This document shows positions 47,104-56,167 of a stretch of 64,000 nt of DNA, in pieces. Under the pieces are notes generated by a model. That model did not search any database. It saw only the letters and a program-made list of their open reading frames with translations, and was not told where the DNA came from. Location: the NCBI RefSeq assembly GCF_003315615.1, contig NZ_PDCH01000001.1:1-64000 (forward strand). Direction: 5' to 3'. The position numbers and the translations under genes are program-made. The DNA comes from Bifidobacterium xylocopae. GTDB lineage: Bacteria > Actinomycetota > Actinomycetes > Actinomycetales > Bifidobacteriaceae. How positions within the stretch are numbered: position 1 is the stretch's first letter; each line of letters starts with the position of its first letter.

Positions 47104-47140
47104 GCGGATGCCGTAATTACCTGGCATTTGCGCCTTTTTT
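47104..47140 (+). terminator. Orphan plus-strand terminator upstream of hup
   Basis: GCGGATGCC (47104-47112) pairs with GGCATTTGC (47123-47131, two G-U pairs) around a ten-base loop, followed by GCC and TTTTTT at 47135-47140. It has the full form of an intrinsic terminator on the plus strand, yet no plus-strand gene lies before it. Rest of 47021-47217: hup promoter and no gene. Confidence 0.5.
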
Positions 47141-47217
47141 CACGTCTCATACGCGAAATTCCGCCGGCAGAGCGGGCTGTGGGGGCATGGGTCATGGTCA
47201 CTGTGGGCTGCATGGTT

Positions 47218-49656
47218 TCACACCAGGTTGCGCCGGCCCAGCCAGCGCATGGCCGCTGCGCCGAGTGGGATGCGCATCCAGTAGGTGACCAGGCGGAAGA
47301 CCAGGGTCGCGGAGATGGCGACACCGGACGGGACACCGGCCAGGTGGAAGGCGGAGAAGAGCACGGCTTCGATGGCACCCAGACCGCCGGGTGTGGGCAC
47401 CGCCGAGCCGATCGTGTTGGCCAAGAGGAAGACGAAAGTCGTCTCGAAGATGTTTGTGCGCCAGCCGAAAGCCATCAGACTGGCCCAGAAGCCCAGACCC
47501 AGGGAGGACGATTGGATGACGGCGCCCAGGGCCGCTATCCCCAGTTTTCGTGGCTGGGTGAGGATATCGACCAGCTGGCGGGCGTAGGAAGCCACGATAG
47601 GCAGCAACCGCCCGACGATCAGCCGGCGGGTGTAGGGGATGGCCATCGCCAGGGATGCCACGATCGCCACGACGCCGATCACCACCACCAGGGTGTTGGT
47701 GGGAATCATGCCTGACAGTGTGTTGCGCCCGGTGAACAGGCCTATAACGACCAGCAGGAGGAAGGTCGTTGAGAATTGGACGGCCACCACGGCGCTCATG
47801 ATGGCGGTGGCAAGGGTGTTGTTGTAGCCGTTGCGCCGCAGGTACTGCAGGTTGACGAAGGCCGGGCCCACGCCCGCCGGCATGGAGACCGATGTGAAGG
47901 AGGAGGCCACCTGGGATATGAGGATGGGGACGGGATGGCGGCGGTCCGGACGGATGAAGACCCCCAGGGTCAGGGCGCAGCCCACCCACGACAGACAGCC
48001 GAACAGGAAGGCCATCCCCGCCATCCATGGATTGGCGGAGCGGGCGGCCTGGATGACCTGTTGGAGGTTGAGCTGGGTGAAGACCACGATGACCGCGATG
48101 ATCAGGAGGACCAGGGCCAGGAAGGAACGCAGACTGAATCGGGAGAGGGTCACCTGCCCGCCCTCGGCCTCGGTCTGGGAGGGGGCCAGGGCGCGTGCAC
48201 CCTCCCGAAGCCTGGTCAGTATCTGCTTGTCCCATTGGGGCTGGGAACGTGTGGCCTTGGGTACTGCCACCATCTGGATGAAGGGAATGAGGCCGACCAG
48301 CGCCTGCTCGCCCCATGCCCGGCGGGCGGCCTGCAGGGCCGCTTCCGTGCCGATGCAGGCGGCTGCCAGAGCGAGTAGCTGGACTTTATCCAGAGCAATG
48401 TTTGCTGCGGAGGAGGCGACATCTCCGTTCTGCCAGCCTGCCAGTACAGGATGTCCTGCCTGGTCCTTGGCCAGGGTGCCCGGCGTGATGCGGCGGTGGG
48501 TATAACCACGTTTGTGGGCTTTATCAAGGTATTCCATCAAGGCGAGGACGTCGGCCCGACCCATATCCTGGGGGCTGATCCGCTCCAGGCTCACCTGGTC
48601 GTCCAGGACGAAGATGGAGGATTCGCCGTTCTCCGCCAGGCCATAGGGGTGCATGGCATCCAGGCCCAGGTCTCGCAGTCCCAGCAGCATGGCCATGTGG
48701 TGCTGTGTGGAATCCCGGATCGATCGGTCGCGGCGCATGGCGACACCGGAGAGCTTGATCCACTGCCACAGCTGCATCAGATAACCTGCTGTGTGCAGCT
48801 GCCCATCCAGGACCGAGACCGTGTAAGCGGTGCCGTCGGCTGTTTCTGCCCGGTAGATGCGGGAGGATTCGACCAGGTCGTCGGCCAGGGTGGGGGCGAG
48901 CGGATCGCCTTCCTCGCCCGGTCCGTCCTGGCGTGAGAGCCGGATCGGTCGGATGCCGATCGAGACCAGGGCCTGGACCAGGTCCGCCCCCCAGACTCCC
49001 TTGTTCTGGGTGCCGGCTCCGAACCGGATCAGCATGCCGGCGGTCCGTCCCAGGAAGAATGACACCAGGACGGCGCTGATGGTGTTGGCTGAGATAATCA
49101 CCATGACCAGAGCGACCACATACAGGGCGTTCCAACCCCACTTGACGGAGGAACGCATGCGTCGGGGGCCGGCCGCGGTCAGGAAGGCGGCAAGGCCGGC
49201 ATAGATGTCGGGCAGCAGGACCGGGGAGCCGATTGTGGATTGGGAGCTGAAAGCGTTGATCAGGGCCAGCGACGGGGAATGAACGATCAGCGTGGAGGTC
49301 AGCCACACGATGCCGTAGCCGCTGAACAAGGCCAGCGGTGCGGTGATGGCCTGGATCCATTCCCTGCTGAACAGCAGGTGGACCAGGACAGCGATCACAA
49401 CCCCGACCGTGACACTCTGCTGGAGCAGGGCGGTGGGCACGTCAGCCAGCCAGTCCATTCGCGAGCCGGCCTTGTGGACGTCAGATTCGACCCCGGAGGC
49501 GACCCCGCGCAGATAGACTGCGATCAGGCTGACGGCCATGGTCAGGAGCACGCAGGTCACGGCCCTGATCAGATCGCCAAGGTCGTGGACCCGTCTGGGC
49601 GGTGTGTCCTCGATGCGTGGCGCCTGGCCCGGGTCGATGCTGTTCGTCCGGCTCAT
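47218..49656 (-). CDS. Flippase-like membrane protein with degenerate kinase-like region
   Basis: 812 residues. The N-terminal part has about seven hydrophobic segments. Residues about 260-440 resemble a protein-kinase fold (YRAETADGTAYTVSVL, KRGYTHRRITPGTLAKD) but lack the HRD aspartate and a DFG motif, so a pseudokinase. The last 300 residues are the lysylphosphatidylglycerol-synthase transmembrane / UPF0104 (YbhN-like) domain, with MPAGVGPAFVNLQYL and TPGGLGAIEAVLFSAF. Members often move or flip lipid-linked precursors. ATG at 49656 overlaps the purB stop (ATGA), so the two are coupled. Lipid substrate unknown. Confidence 0.8.
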   Translation of the reverse strand: MSRTNSIDPGQAPRIEDTPPRRVHDLGDLIRAVTCVLLTMAVSLIAVYLRGVASGVESDVHKAGSRMDWLADVPTALLQQSVTVGVVIAVLVHLLFSREWIQAITAPLALFSGYGIVWLTSTLIVHSPSLALINAFSSQSTIGSPVLLPDIYAGLAAFLTAAGPRRMRSSVKWGWNALYVVALVMVIISANTISAVLVSFFLGRTAGMLIRFGAGTQNKGVWGADLVQALVSIGIRPIRLSRQDGPGEEGDPLAPTLADDLVESSRIYRAETADGTAYTVSVLDGQLHTAGYLMQLWQWIKLSGVAMRRDRSIRDSTQHHMAMLLGLRDLGLDAMHPYGLAENGESSIFVLDDQVSLERISPQDMGRADVLALMEYLDKAHKRGYTHRRITPGTLAKDQAGHPVLAGWQNGDVASSAANIALDKVQLLALAAACIGTEAALQAARRAWGEQALVGLIPFIQMVAVPKATRSQPQWDKQILTRLREGARALAPSQTEAEGGQVTLSRFSLRSFLALVLLIIAVIVVFTQLNLQQVIQAARSANPWMAGMAFLFGCLSWVGCALTLGVFIRPDRRHPVPILISQVASSFTSVSMPAGVGPAFVNLQYLRRNGYNNTLATAIMSAVVAVQFSTTFLLLVVIGLFTGRNTLSGMIPTNTLVVVIGVVAIVASLAMAIPYTRRLIVGRLLPIVASYARQLVDILTQPRKLGIAALGAVIQSSSLGLGFWASLMAFGWRTNIFETTFVFLLANTIGSAVPTPGGLGAIEAVLFSAFHLAGVPSGVAISATLVFRLVTYWMRIPLGAAAMRWLGRRNLV

Positions 49657-51098
49657 CGGCGTCCGAAATCCACCAGATCGGATGCCAGTCCAGTGTATGC
49701 CGCTGGTGTCAGTGCGGCCAGGCGATCCCTGTCCTCGGGCTTCAGGTCCAGTTCCCGGATAAATCCTTCCACCTCCCGCTCGCCGATGGATTTACCACGC
49801 ATCAGCTCCTTGACCCGCTCGTATGGATGGTCCATGCCGGACCGGCCTGCCAGGGATGCCGCGCGCATGGCCGTTTGGATGGGCTCGCCCAGTACCTCCC
49901 AGTTTTCCTCCAGTTCGGCGGCTATCGCGGCCGTATTCGGGTGGACCTCCTGCAAGCCGGTAGCCAGGTTGTCCAAGGCCAGTAGGCTATGGCCCAAAGC
50001 CGTGCCAATCGTGCGCTGGGTGGATGAATCGGTCAGGTCCCGCTGCCAGCGGCTCTCCGTCAGTGTCCCCGCCAGGTTCGACAGGAGGGCGCAGGAGACC
50101 TCCAGATTGGCCTCGGCGTTCTCGAAGCGGATCGGATTGACCTTATGCGGCATCGTGGACGAGCCGGTGGCCCCCCGTACCGGTACCTGGGCGAAAACGC
50201 CCCGGGAGATGTACATCCACATGTCGACGGCGAGGTTGTGCAGGATCCGGTTGACGTGTGCGATCGTCGAGTAGAGCTCCGCCTGCCAGTCGTGAGATTC
50301 GATCTGGGTGGTCAGTGGGTTCCAATCCAGGCCCATGCGTCTGGTCACGAAGACGCGGGACATGCCGATCCAATCCACCTGGGGGACCGAGACCTGGCTG
50401 GCGCCGAAGGTGCCTGTGGCGCCGTTCCACTTGCCCAGGTATTCCTGTGTCTCCAAATGCCTGAGTTGCCTGTTCAGACGGTGGGCATAGACCGCCAGCT
50501 CCTTGCCCAGGGTGGTGGGGGTGGCCGGCTGTCCGTGGGTCATGGCCAGTAGGGGCAGGTCCCGGTGCCGCTCGGCCATGGTGGTCAGTTGTTTGGTCAG
50601 GGCTTCGAAGGCAGGGGTCCAGACCTGTGTGACCGCCGCTTTGATGGAACGCGCATAGGCGATGTTGTTGATGTCCTCGCTGGTGCAGCCGAAGTGGACC
50701 AGCGGTTTGAGGCGAGCCAGCCCGGCATCCTTGCCCAGGTGCTCCGCGGCCGCGTCCAGGCGTCGGTCGATGTAGTATTCGACAGCCTTGACGTCGTGAT
50801 GGGTCTTGGCTTCAATCGAGGCGAGTTCATGGATGCCCCTGGCATCGAAGTCCTCCGCGATGGAGCGCAGGTAGGTCGTGCTCCGCTGATCAAGGTTTGC
50901 AAGCCCTTCCAGGACCGGCCGATGGCCGTTGCCTTCATGGCCGTTGGTCAGTAGGATCATCCACTCCACTTCGACCCTGATGCGTTCACGGTTCAGGGCC
51001 GCCTCGCTCAGGGAGTCGACGAGGGGGGCGGCCTGCCGACGGTAGCGACCATCCAGGGGACTCAGGGGAATCGCTGGTTCCATGCTGCTCAAATCCAT
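49653..51098 (-). CDS. purB: Adenylosuccinate lyase
   Basis: Catalyses two steps of purine synthesis (SAICAR to AICAR, adenylosuccinate to AMP). The fumarase/aspartase-superfamily signature is GSSTMPHKVNPIRFEN; FGCTSEDINNIAYA and AMTHGQPATPTTLGKEL are the other conserved active-site blocks. 481 residues counted from ATG 51098. That start lies seven bases after a TACGCT box (51106-51111, minus strand) with no good Shine-Dalgarno sequence, so a leaderless transcript is likely; ATG 51083 would be the alternative. It heads an operon with the flippase-like gene. Confidence 0.96.
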   Translation of the reverse strand: MDLSSMEPAIPLSPLDGRYRRQAAPLVDSLSEAALNRERIRVEVEWMILLTNGHEGNGHRPVLEGLANLDQRSTTYLRSIAEDFDARGIHELASIEAKTHHDVKAVEYYIDRRLDAAAEHLGKDAGLARLKPLVHFGCTSEDINNIAYARSIKAAVTQVWTPAFEALTKQLTTMAERHRDLPLLAMTHGQPATPTTLGKELAVYAHRLNRQLRHLETQEYLGKWNGATGTFGASQVSVPQVDWIGMSRVFVTRRMGLDWNPLTTQIESHDWQAELYSTIAHVNRILHNLAVDMWMYISRGVFAQVPVRGATGSSTMPHKVNPIRFENAEANLEVSCALLSNLAGTLTESRWQRDLTDSSTQRTIGTALGHSLLALDNLATGLQEVHPNTAAIAAELEENWEVLGEPIQTAMRAASLAGRSGMDHPYERVKELMRGKSIGEREVEGFIRELDLKPEDRDRLAALTPAAYTGLASDLVDFGRR

Positions 51099-51174
51099 GC
51101 CATCCAGCGTACGCGAGAGCCTCAACCTGCCGTCGGCCCGGTCCGTCGTCCCTCTGCCGATGTATCGGTGTCCG

Positions 51175-52599
51175 TCAGTGTCCCATCCGGCCCCGGTAGT
51201 ATTCAGTGCCCATCAGCTCACCCCGGGTCACCTGGCCGAAATGACGGTCATGCCGGTTCAGGGCCGGTGTGCCCTGGCTTGCGGCGTTCCGCCAGGCGGC
51301 GCGCTGGTAGTTCATGCCGTGCGTCAGCTCGGGCCCTGTCGAGGCGTGGGCTACCGGACTGCCGTTTCCTCCCATGCTGCCACGTACCGTCAGCCAGCTG
51401 TCCCTGCCGGGGTTGTGGGCCCCGTCAAGGCTGGAGACCAGTTCGTCATCCATTTCCACCGAAGTCACCCAGGTCTTGGGGGGAATCGGGTGGTTGGCGA
51501 CCGGAGAGCCGGCTGTGATTACATGGTTGATTGCATATCGGTCGGATAGATCCGAGGCGATGGCGGCAGCCGCGATGCCACCTTGGGAATGGCCTACCAG
51601 GGCCACCTGATCGCCTGCCCCCACGCCCGCGCGGGCCATCGCCTCCCGTACCAGCCGTGCTGAGGCCGCCTGTTCACGTTGATGGCTGGAGGAGCTCATC
51701 AGCTCCAGGTTCTGTTCCCAACCCATCGGTGAGTCGCGGCGTCCGTCGGTGCCTGGGATGGTGACCACCCAGCCCTGGCTGCCGTCGGGGTGGCGGTACC
51801 TTTGCACGGCCACGGTCGCGTAGTCCCCGTCCTGCCCCTTGTCCCCAAGTTTCTGGAGATTGGTCAAGGCGTCGCCGATGGTGCGCGCTTGGTCCAGGTG
51901 GAGCCCTGCGGGGCTGGTCTTGGTCACGGTCAGCCTGTCTCCCTGGATATGCCGGGTCATCCAGGAGGTGAGCAGGGAGATCTTGCCTGCGGCGGTGTTG
52001 ACTCCGCCCCGTCCTTGACCGAGGAGCGCCCCGTTGTACTGACGGGCCAAGGCGTTCATGAATCGTTCCTGGGAGTTTCGGGTGCGGTGGGAGACATCGG
52101 CCCAATCCACATGGAACCCGCGTCCCCGGCTGACGTTTTCGTGGACTGAGCCGACGGCACCGCCGGCCAGGTCCATGCCGCCCGCCAGCAGGGGGCTGGC
52201 ATCATACGCCAGGTCCATGAGCGCGCCCATAAGCCGACTGATCCGGTCCTCCGCGCCGGAATATAAGGAGTATGCCTTGATCAGTCCATCGGCCACGGAT
52301 GTGAGCTGCTGCGCCATGGCGTTGAAGGCCTGGCTGTGTTCGTCGCAGCGGGTGACGAACAGGGGGAAATCGAACTCGGCGTGGCCTGGCGGCGGATCGG
52401 CGCTCAGGGTGCGGCAGGGGGCGCCGGCGATGCGGGCGGAGTCGATCATCAGCTGGCCTCGCAGGCCCGACCAGGAGTTGGCGACCATGTCCAGGTCGGC
52501 GCCGCTGGTGTCCAGCGCCTTCGCGGTGGCGGTGAACATGGCCAGGTCGGCCTGGCTGAGCCCATGGCCGGATATGGACGATTCAATGCGTTTGGTCAT
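51175..52599 (-). CDS. Alpha/beta-hydrolase (lipase-like) with WXG-like N-terminal helical region
   Basis: 474 residues. The N-terminal 150 residues are predicted helical and contain WSG in VANSWSGLRGQL, resembling the helical hairpin of WXG-type secretion substrates. The C-terminal half is an alpha/beta hydrolase: VVTIPGTDG strand, nucleophile elbow VALVGHSQGGIAAAAIA, an aspartate-rich segment SVEMDDELVSSLDG, and a late histidine in THGMNYQR. No signal peptide. The start ATG overlaps the stop of the upstream WXG-like gene (ATGA). A substrate of an ESX-like system is a reasonable inference; a plain intracellular lipase is the alternative. Its catalytic acid and histidine are not firmly placed. 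Confidence 0.7.
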   Translation of the reverse strand: MTKRIESSISGHGLSQADLAMFTATAKALDTSGADLDMVANSWSGLRGQLMIDSARIAGAPCRTLSADPPPGHAEFDFPLFVTRCDEHSQAFNAMAQQLTSVADGLIKAYSLYSGAEDRISRLMGALMDLAYDASPLLAGGMDLAGGAVGSVHENVSRGRGFHVDWADVSHRTRNSQERFMNALARQYNGALLGQGRGGVNTAAGKISLLTSWMTRHIQGDRLTVTKTSPAGLHLDQARTIGDALTNLQKLGDKGQDGDYATVAVQRYRHPDGSQGWVVTIPGTDGRRDSPMGWEQNLELMSSSSHQREQAASARLVREAMARAGVGAGDQVALVGHSQGGIAAAAIASDLSDRYAINHVITAGSPVANHPIPPKTWVTSVEMDDELVSSLDGAHNPGRDSWLTVRGSMGGNGSPVAHASTGPELTHGMNYQRAAWRNAASQGTPALNRHDRHFGQVTRGELMGTEYYRGRMGH

Positions 52600-52895
52600 G
52601 GCCGTCCCCGTCCTGCCGCTGCCAGGGTCTCATTCAAAGGTCCATCCTGGGCTGCGGACCGGCGGCCTATCCGGGCAAGGGATTGACGGAAGGCTTCCCC
52701 CGCGTCCCCCTGCCAGTCCAGCCCTGCGGCGGCTGTGATCGCCCGTGCGCCTTGGTCCAGGGCCTGCTGACTGCGCCTGACCATGCGAACCATCTGGTCA
52801 CGGCCATCTTGGGCTGCGGGATGGCAGATGCAGGCGGCGGCATCCGTCTCCAAGGGGTTTCCTGTGAAGGTGCTGGTGAATGTCATGGCTCCCAT
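52596..52895 (-). CDS. WXG-like small protein, partner of lipase-like gene
   Basis: 99 residues from ATG 52895 (GGGGTG about five bases upstream); ATG 52886 is another candidate. A hydrophilic helical protein with WQG in AAAGLDWQGDAGEAFRQSLARI, the WXG turn of the ESAT-6-like family, although the sequence is otherwise divergent and somewhat Cys-containing (ACICHP). It overlaps the lipase-like gene by four bases, so the two are translationally coupled and may form a complex for export. It follows the DUF6466-like gene by 68 bases. Confidence 0.65.
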   Translation of the reverse strand: MGAMTFTSTFTGNPLETDAAACICHPAAQDGRDQMVRMVRRSQQALDQGARAITAAAGLDWQGDAGEAFRQSLARIGRRSAAQDGPLNETLAAAGRGRP

Positions 52896-52963
52896 TGCAC
52901 CCCGCCGGTGCATGCGCGGTCCAGTCCGCCCCGGACATGTGGTCGAATGTGGGTCCAGGCGTG

Positions 52964-53527
52964 TTACCAGGGCTTGGACTGGCCGCCGCTGCCTCCTGAG
53001 GGGTTTGATGAGGGCGCGGGGGAAGGTGATTGCAGATCCTGGTTGTGCTTGAGCATCTCTTCGACTTTTTTCCGCTGTTCCTCGTCCAGACCCTGGCGTT
53101 CCTGGGCTTTCTTCCGGTTCAGCGAATCGGCCGACCGACCCTGCCGGTCCCGGCCCCCCTGCTTGTTCAGATGGTCCTGTCGGCTCAGAGCACGTGTAAG
53201 GTCGCCGGAGAGGGCCGCGTTGTGTTCGATGGCCCTCCGGGTGGCGGGCAGGAGCAGGGCCTTGCCTTCTTGGGCCTGGTGGAAGAGTTCGTCGACCTGC
53301 CCTTGTGATGCCTTGAGTTTCGTGATGTCTGCCGCGGGCTTCGCCGCCTCCGCCAGGTTCTGTTCCAGGTTTGCGGAGGCCTGGTTGTATGAGCTGACCG
53401 CTTGGGTGTTCCACAGGCCCAGGCCACCCAGGGCAAGGAGGATTACAGCCAGGGCGCCCAGGAAAAGACGCGTGGACAGGCCGGCCTTGCCCGGCTGTCG
53501 GGTGGCTTTGATTCGCTCGCCGCTCAT
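52964..53527 (-). CDS. DUF6466-like membrane protein
   Basis: 187 residues from ATG 53527, which overlaps the upstream VWA stop (ATGA) with AGGAGG inside the overlap. One hydrophobic helix (LFLGALAVILLALGGLGLW) follows a basic N-terminus. The remainder is a hydrophilic, Gln/Lys/Glu-rich region likely to form a coiled coil (residues about 55-160), and a Ser/Pro/Gly tail ends in SKPW. No enzymatic motif. I recognise the type from MoxR/VWA operons of bifidobacteria; the role is unknown. Confidence 0.6.
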   Translation of the reverse strand: MSGERIKATRQPGKAGLSTRLFLGALAVILLALGGLGLWNTQAVSSYNQASANLEQNLAEAAKPAADITKLKASQGQVDELFHQAQEGKALLLPATRRAIEHNAALSGDLTRALSRQDHLNKQGGRDRQGRSADSLNRKKAQERQGLDEEQRKKVEEMLKHNQDLQSPSPAPSSNPSGGSGGQSKPW

Positions 53528-54555
53528 AGGAGCCTCCTCGACAGACGGATCCAATCGGTCATCTCCCACACCAGCAAGGCAAGCAGCAGAAGGGACAGCG
53601 GCCAGACGAAGGGGGTGACCCTGGTTCGTTTGCTCCGTGTCACCTGCACCCGGTAGCGGCTGGCGCTCCTGACCGCCGGTCCGTCCTTGACCGTGTGGCT
53701 GGCATCGATTGGCAGGTATTGACCGCTGAGTTCATCGGCCATCGTCTTCAGCTGGCGTTCGTCCATTTTCGAGACACCAGGTTGGCCGGTGGCCGGGTCT
53801 TTGACCCAGTCCTGGTCCTTTGCCTGCGCCCGGTCGCCTGGGGTGCGGGAGCTTACCGGGACCTTGCCGCCCTTGGCGGAGCCGACGCCCAATGTGTAAG
53901 CATCGTCCAGGTAGGCGCGCAGGGCTGAGAAGGAGCGTCGATTACGGGCCGAGGTCTGCTCACCGTCGCTGATGATGTAGAGCACGATCCGGTCACCCGG
54001 GTGCCGGTCCTTGGTTTCCTTCAAGTTGAGGATGAGCGGGTCGATCGGCGCGTCCAGGCTCGATCCCGACGACAGATCGGTCGGCTCGGTGGTCAGGTTA
54101 GCCGCCCAGTTGTCGATCGCCCGACCGTCGGGTGTAAGCGGCAGGTCCAGGGTGCCGGAGGCGCCAAAACGGACAGCGGCGAAGGATGCGTCCGGGTAGG
54201 CGGCGGTGATCTCACCCACGGCCTTGCGAGCCGCGTCCAGTCGGCTGATTGCCTCCTGGGAACCGTAGTGGGCGTCGCGTACGGCCATTGATCCGGTCAC
54301 ATCAACCGCCACATAGACATCGGTCGTATTGACGGCCTGGTTGGTTGTGGTCTGCACTTGACTGGGAGTAAGCACGATCAGGGCAAGCACCAGAGCCATG
54401 AGGGAACGTCTGACCACGGCCGACCAGCCCGCGTCAGAGACACCGTCCGTACGCCGGTGGATGATCGGGCCTGCAACGGCGGCAGCGAGCAGGACGGCCG
54501 CCAGCAGTCCTCCTGCTATCCAGCCCAGTGACGGGTGGAGCGTCCATCCATTCAT
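53524..54555 (-). CDS. VWA-domain membrane protein (BatA-like)
   Basis: 343 residues starting at ATG 54555, which overlaps the previous stop by four bases. Two N-terminal hydrophobic helices flank a short linker and a C-terminal helix (FVWPLSLLLLALLVW) ends the protein. Between them is a von Willebrand A domain with MIDAS DVTGS in VYVAVDVTGSM (threonine in place of the first serine of DxSxS) and ISDGEQTSARN further on. Such proteins are partners of MoxR-type AAA ATPases. A short metal-dependent adhesion or chaperone role is inferred, not shown. Confidence 0.85.
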   Translation of the reverse strand: MNGWTLHPSLGWIAGGLLAAVLLAAAVAGPIIHRRTDGVSDAGWSAVVRRSLMALVLALIVLTPSQVQTTTNQAVNTTDVYVAVDVTGSMAVRDAHYGSQEAISRLDAARKAVGEITAAYPDASFAAVRFGASGTLDLPLTPDGRAIDNWAANLTTEPTDLSSGSSLDAPIDPLILNLKETKDRHPGDRIVLYIISDGEQTSARNRRSFSALRAYLDDAYTLGVGSAKGGKVPVSSRTPGDRAQAKDQDWVKDPATGQPGVSKMDERQLKTMADELSGQYLPIDASHTVKDGPAVRSASRYRVQVTRSKRTRVTPFVWPLSLLLLALLVWEMTDWIRLSRRLL

Positions 54556-55625
54556 CGCTTCAACCTCCAGACCAGCAGCAAGTATGCGCCCAAGGTCAGG
54601 CTCAGGGCAAGGGTCCACCAGCGGGGGGCGTCAACCAGGCTGGAGCGTTTGACCGCCTGCTGGTCTCCGCCGTGGCGTCGCTCGATCCTGTCGACCAGGG
54701 AGGCGATTGAGTCGGCGGAGCCCTGGAGGAGGAATGCTCCGCCCTGGGCTTCGATCAGGCTGCGCATCTGCCTGGTCGCCGGATCGTCTGCGGATTGCTT
54801 GGGGCCCGAGTATAGACCATCCACGCCTATGCCTGCCGATCGGGTGAGTTCCAAGGCGTCCTGAAGGCTGTAGGTCGGTTTGCCCGAAGCCACGTTATCG
54901 GTGGCCAGCACGATCGAGGAATTGCGGGAGGGTGCCGCGCTCCGATTGGCGCTGGGACGGGTCGTGAAACCGGGAAGCATGGCCGCGCAGGAGACCAGGC
55001 CGTCGCCGATCAGTGAGGTGGTGTCCTTGCGGTCCTGGGTGCCTTCAAGCCAATCGGAGACCGCCTGATACTGCTTGTCGCTCATCTTGTCTATATCCGT
55101 CTGACTCTGCACACCCATGAGGATCGTGCTGGCCCGCTTGAGCTCACGTGTGACCAGCTCATAGTCGTCAGTGAGGGGGAAGACCGTGCGGGAGGTGGAG
55201 TTGAAGATGCTCAGGGCGATGCGCTCGCCGTCGAAACCGGAGACCAGGTGCTGGTAAGCGGCAAGGACCTGCCGGTCGTAGGGCAGAGTGGAGCCGGAGA
55301 CATCCAGGCACAAGACGATATCCCTGCTTCTCCCGGTCTCCCGATCCCGGTCCACGTTCGAGGGCCGGCCGCTCAGCAGCGTGGTCAGGACCAGTGCCAG
55401 GGCCAGCAGGAAGACAGACAGGCGGGAGAGCGTCCGCCAGTTGCGCAAGGCCTGTGATGCCGACTCGGTCGCCAGGTCGTCTTCCAGGCTCCAGACCTTA
55501 GGTCCGGCTGCATTGCGCCTGCCCCCGCGTCGGGCCAGCAGGAGACAGAGGCACAGGATGACGAGGATGAGCGCCGCGGCTCCGACAGTCACCCAGGGCC
55601 AGCGCCAAGTCAGATTGCCTATCAT
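54552..55625 (-). CDS. VWA-domain membrane protein
   Basis: 357 residues. ATG at 55625 shares one base with the preceding stop (TGATG). Two N-terminal hydrophobic helices, then a von Willebrand A domain with a complete MIDAS motif DVSGS in IVLCLDVSGSTLPYD, LATDNVASGK and a C-terminal hydrophobic helix (TLALSLTLGAYLLLVW). Tandem VWA genes after DUF58 are standard in MoxR operons. Confidence 0.86.
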   Translation of the reverse strand: MIGNLTWRWPWVTVGAAALILVILCLCLLLARRGGRRNAAGPKVWSLEDDLATESASQALRNWRTLSRLSVFLLALALVLTTLLSGRPSNVDRDRETGRSRDIVLCLDVSGSTLPYDRQVLAAYQHLVSGFDGERIALSIFNSTSRTVFPLTDDYELVTRELKRASTILMGVQSQTDIDKMSDKQYQAVSDWLEGTQDRKDTTSLIGDGLVSCAAMLPGFTTRPSANRSAAPSRNSSIVLATDNVASGKPTYSLQDALELTRSAGIGVDGLYSGPKQSADDPATRQMRSLIEAQGGAFLLQGSADSIASLVDRIERRHGGDQQAVKRSSLVDAPRWWTLALSLTLGAYLLLVWRLKR

Positions 55626-56167
55626 CAGCGCCACCTCTCGATCAGCGCCTCGGCCCAACCGGCTGCCTGGCCGACATCGGCCTCAAAAGCCTGGCGGTTG
55701 ACGTCGGGATCGGCGAATTCGGGGGGGTAGAGGGCGGCGATGGTCTGCCGCAACAGGTCCAGCCGCCGCTTGTTGGTCGGTGTACGGGGCTGCCGACTCA
55801 ACTCGGCCAGGGTCTGGGCCGTCAGGTCCTGTCCGCTGGCCTCGGAGGCGAAGGCGCGCACAATCTCCGCCAGTTGACCCATGGCCTGGGATTGGTTCAA
55901 CTGTCCCTGCGCATGTTCACTGACGACCTGTCTGATCCTTGCCTTCCACTGGTCCTTGGCGGCCATGGGCACATGCTTGGCCTGGGGGGCCGTTGGGGTC
56001 CTGCGCGGTCTGGAGAGGAGGATGGCGGCGGCAATCAGGGCAAGGGCCAGGGTGAAGCAGAGCACTGTGGCGATCAGCAGGGGCTTCCAGGAGTTCAGTT
56101 GTGGGGCGGGTCTGCCCTGGGGCAGGTGAACCTGCGCTAGCGCATGGATGGTTGCGGTGACGTTCAT
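55625..56167 (-). CDS. Membrane protein of MoxR operon, DUF4381-like position
   Basis: 180 residues. One strong hydrophobic helix near the N-terminus (PLLIATVLCFTLALALIAAAILL) is followed by a soluble C-terminal region with RQTIAALYPPEFADP. The arrangement resembles the DUF4381 proteins found between DUF58 and VWA genes in similar operons, but similarity is weak and positional. ATG at 56167 overlaps the DUF58 stop by four bases. Confidence 0.6.
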   Translation of the reverse strand: MNVTATIHALAQVHLPQGRPAPQLNSWKPLLIATVLCFTLALALIAAAILLSRPRRTPTAPQAKHVPMAAKDQWKARIRQVVSEHAQGQLNQSQAMGQLAEIVRAFASEASGQDLTAQTLAELSRQPRTPTNKRRLDLLRQTIAALYPPEFADPDVNRQAFEADVGQAAGWAEALIERWR

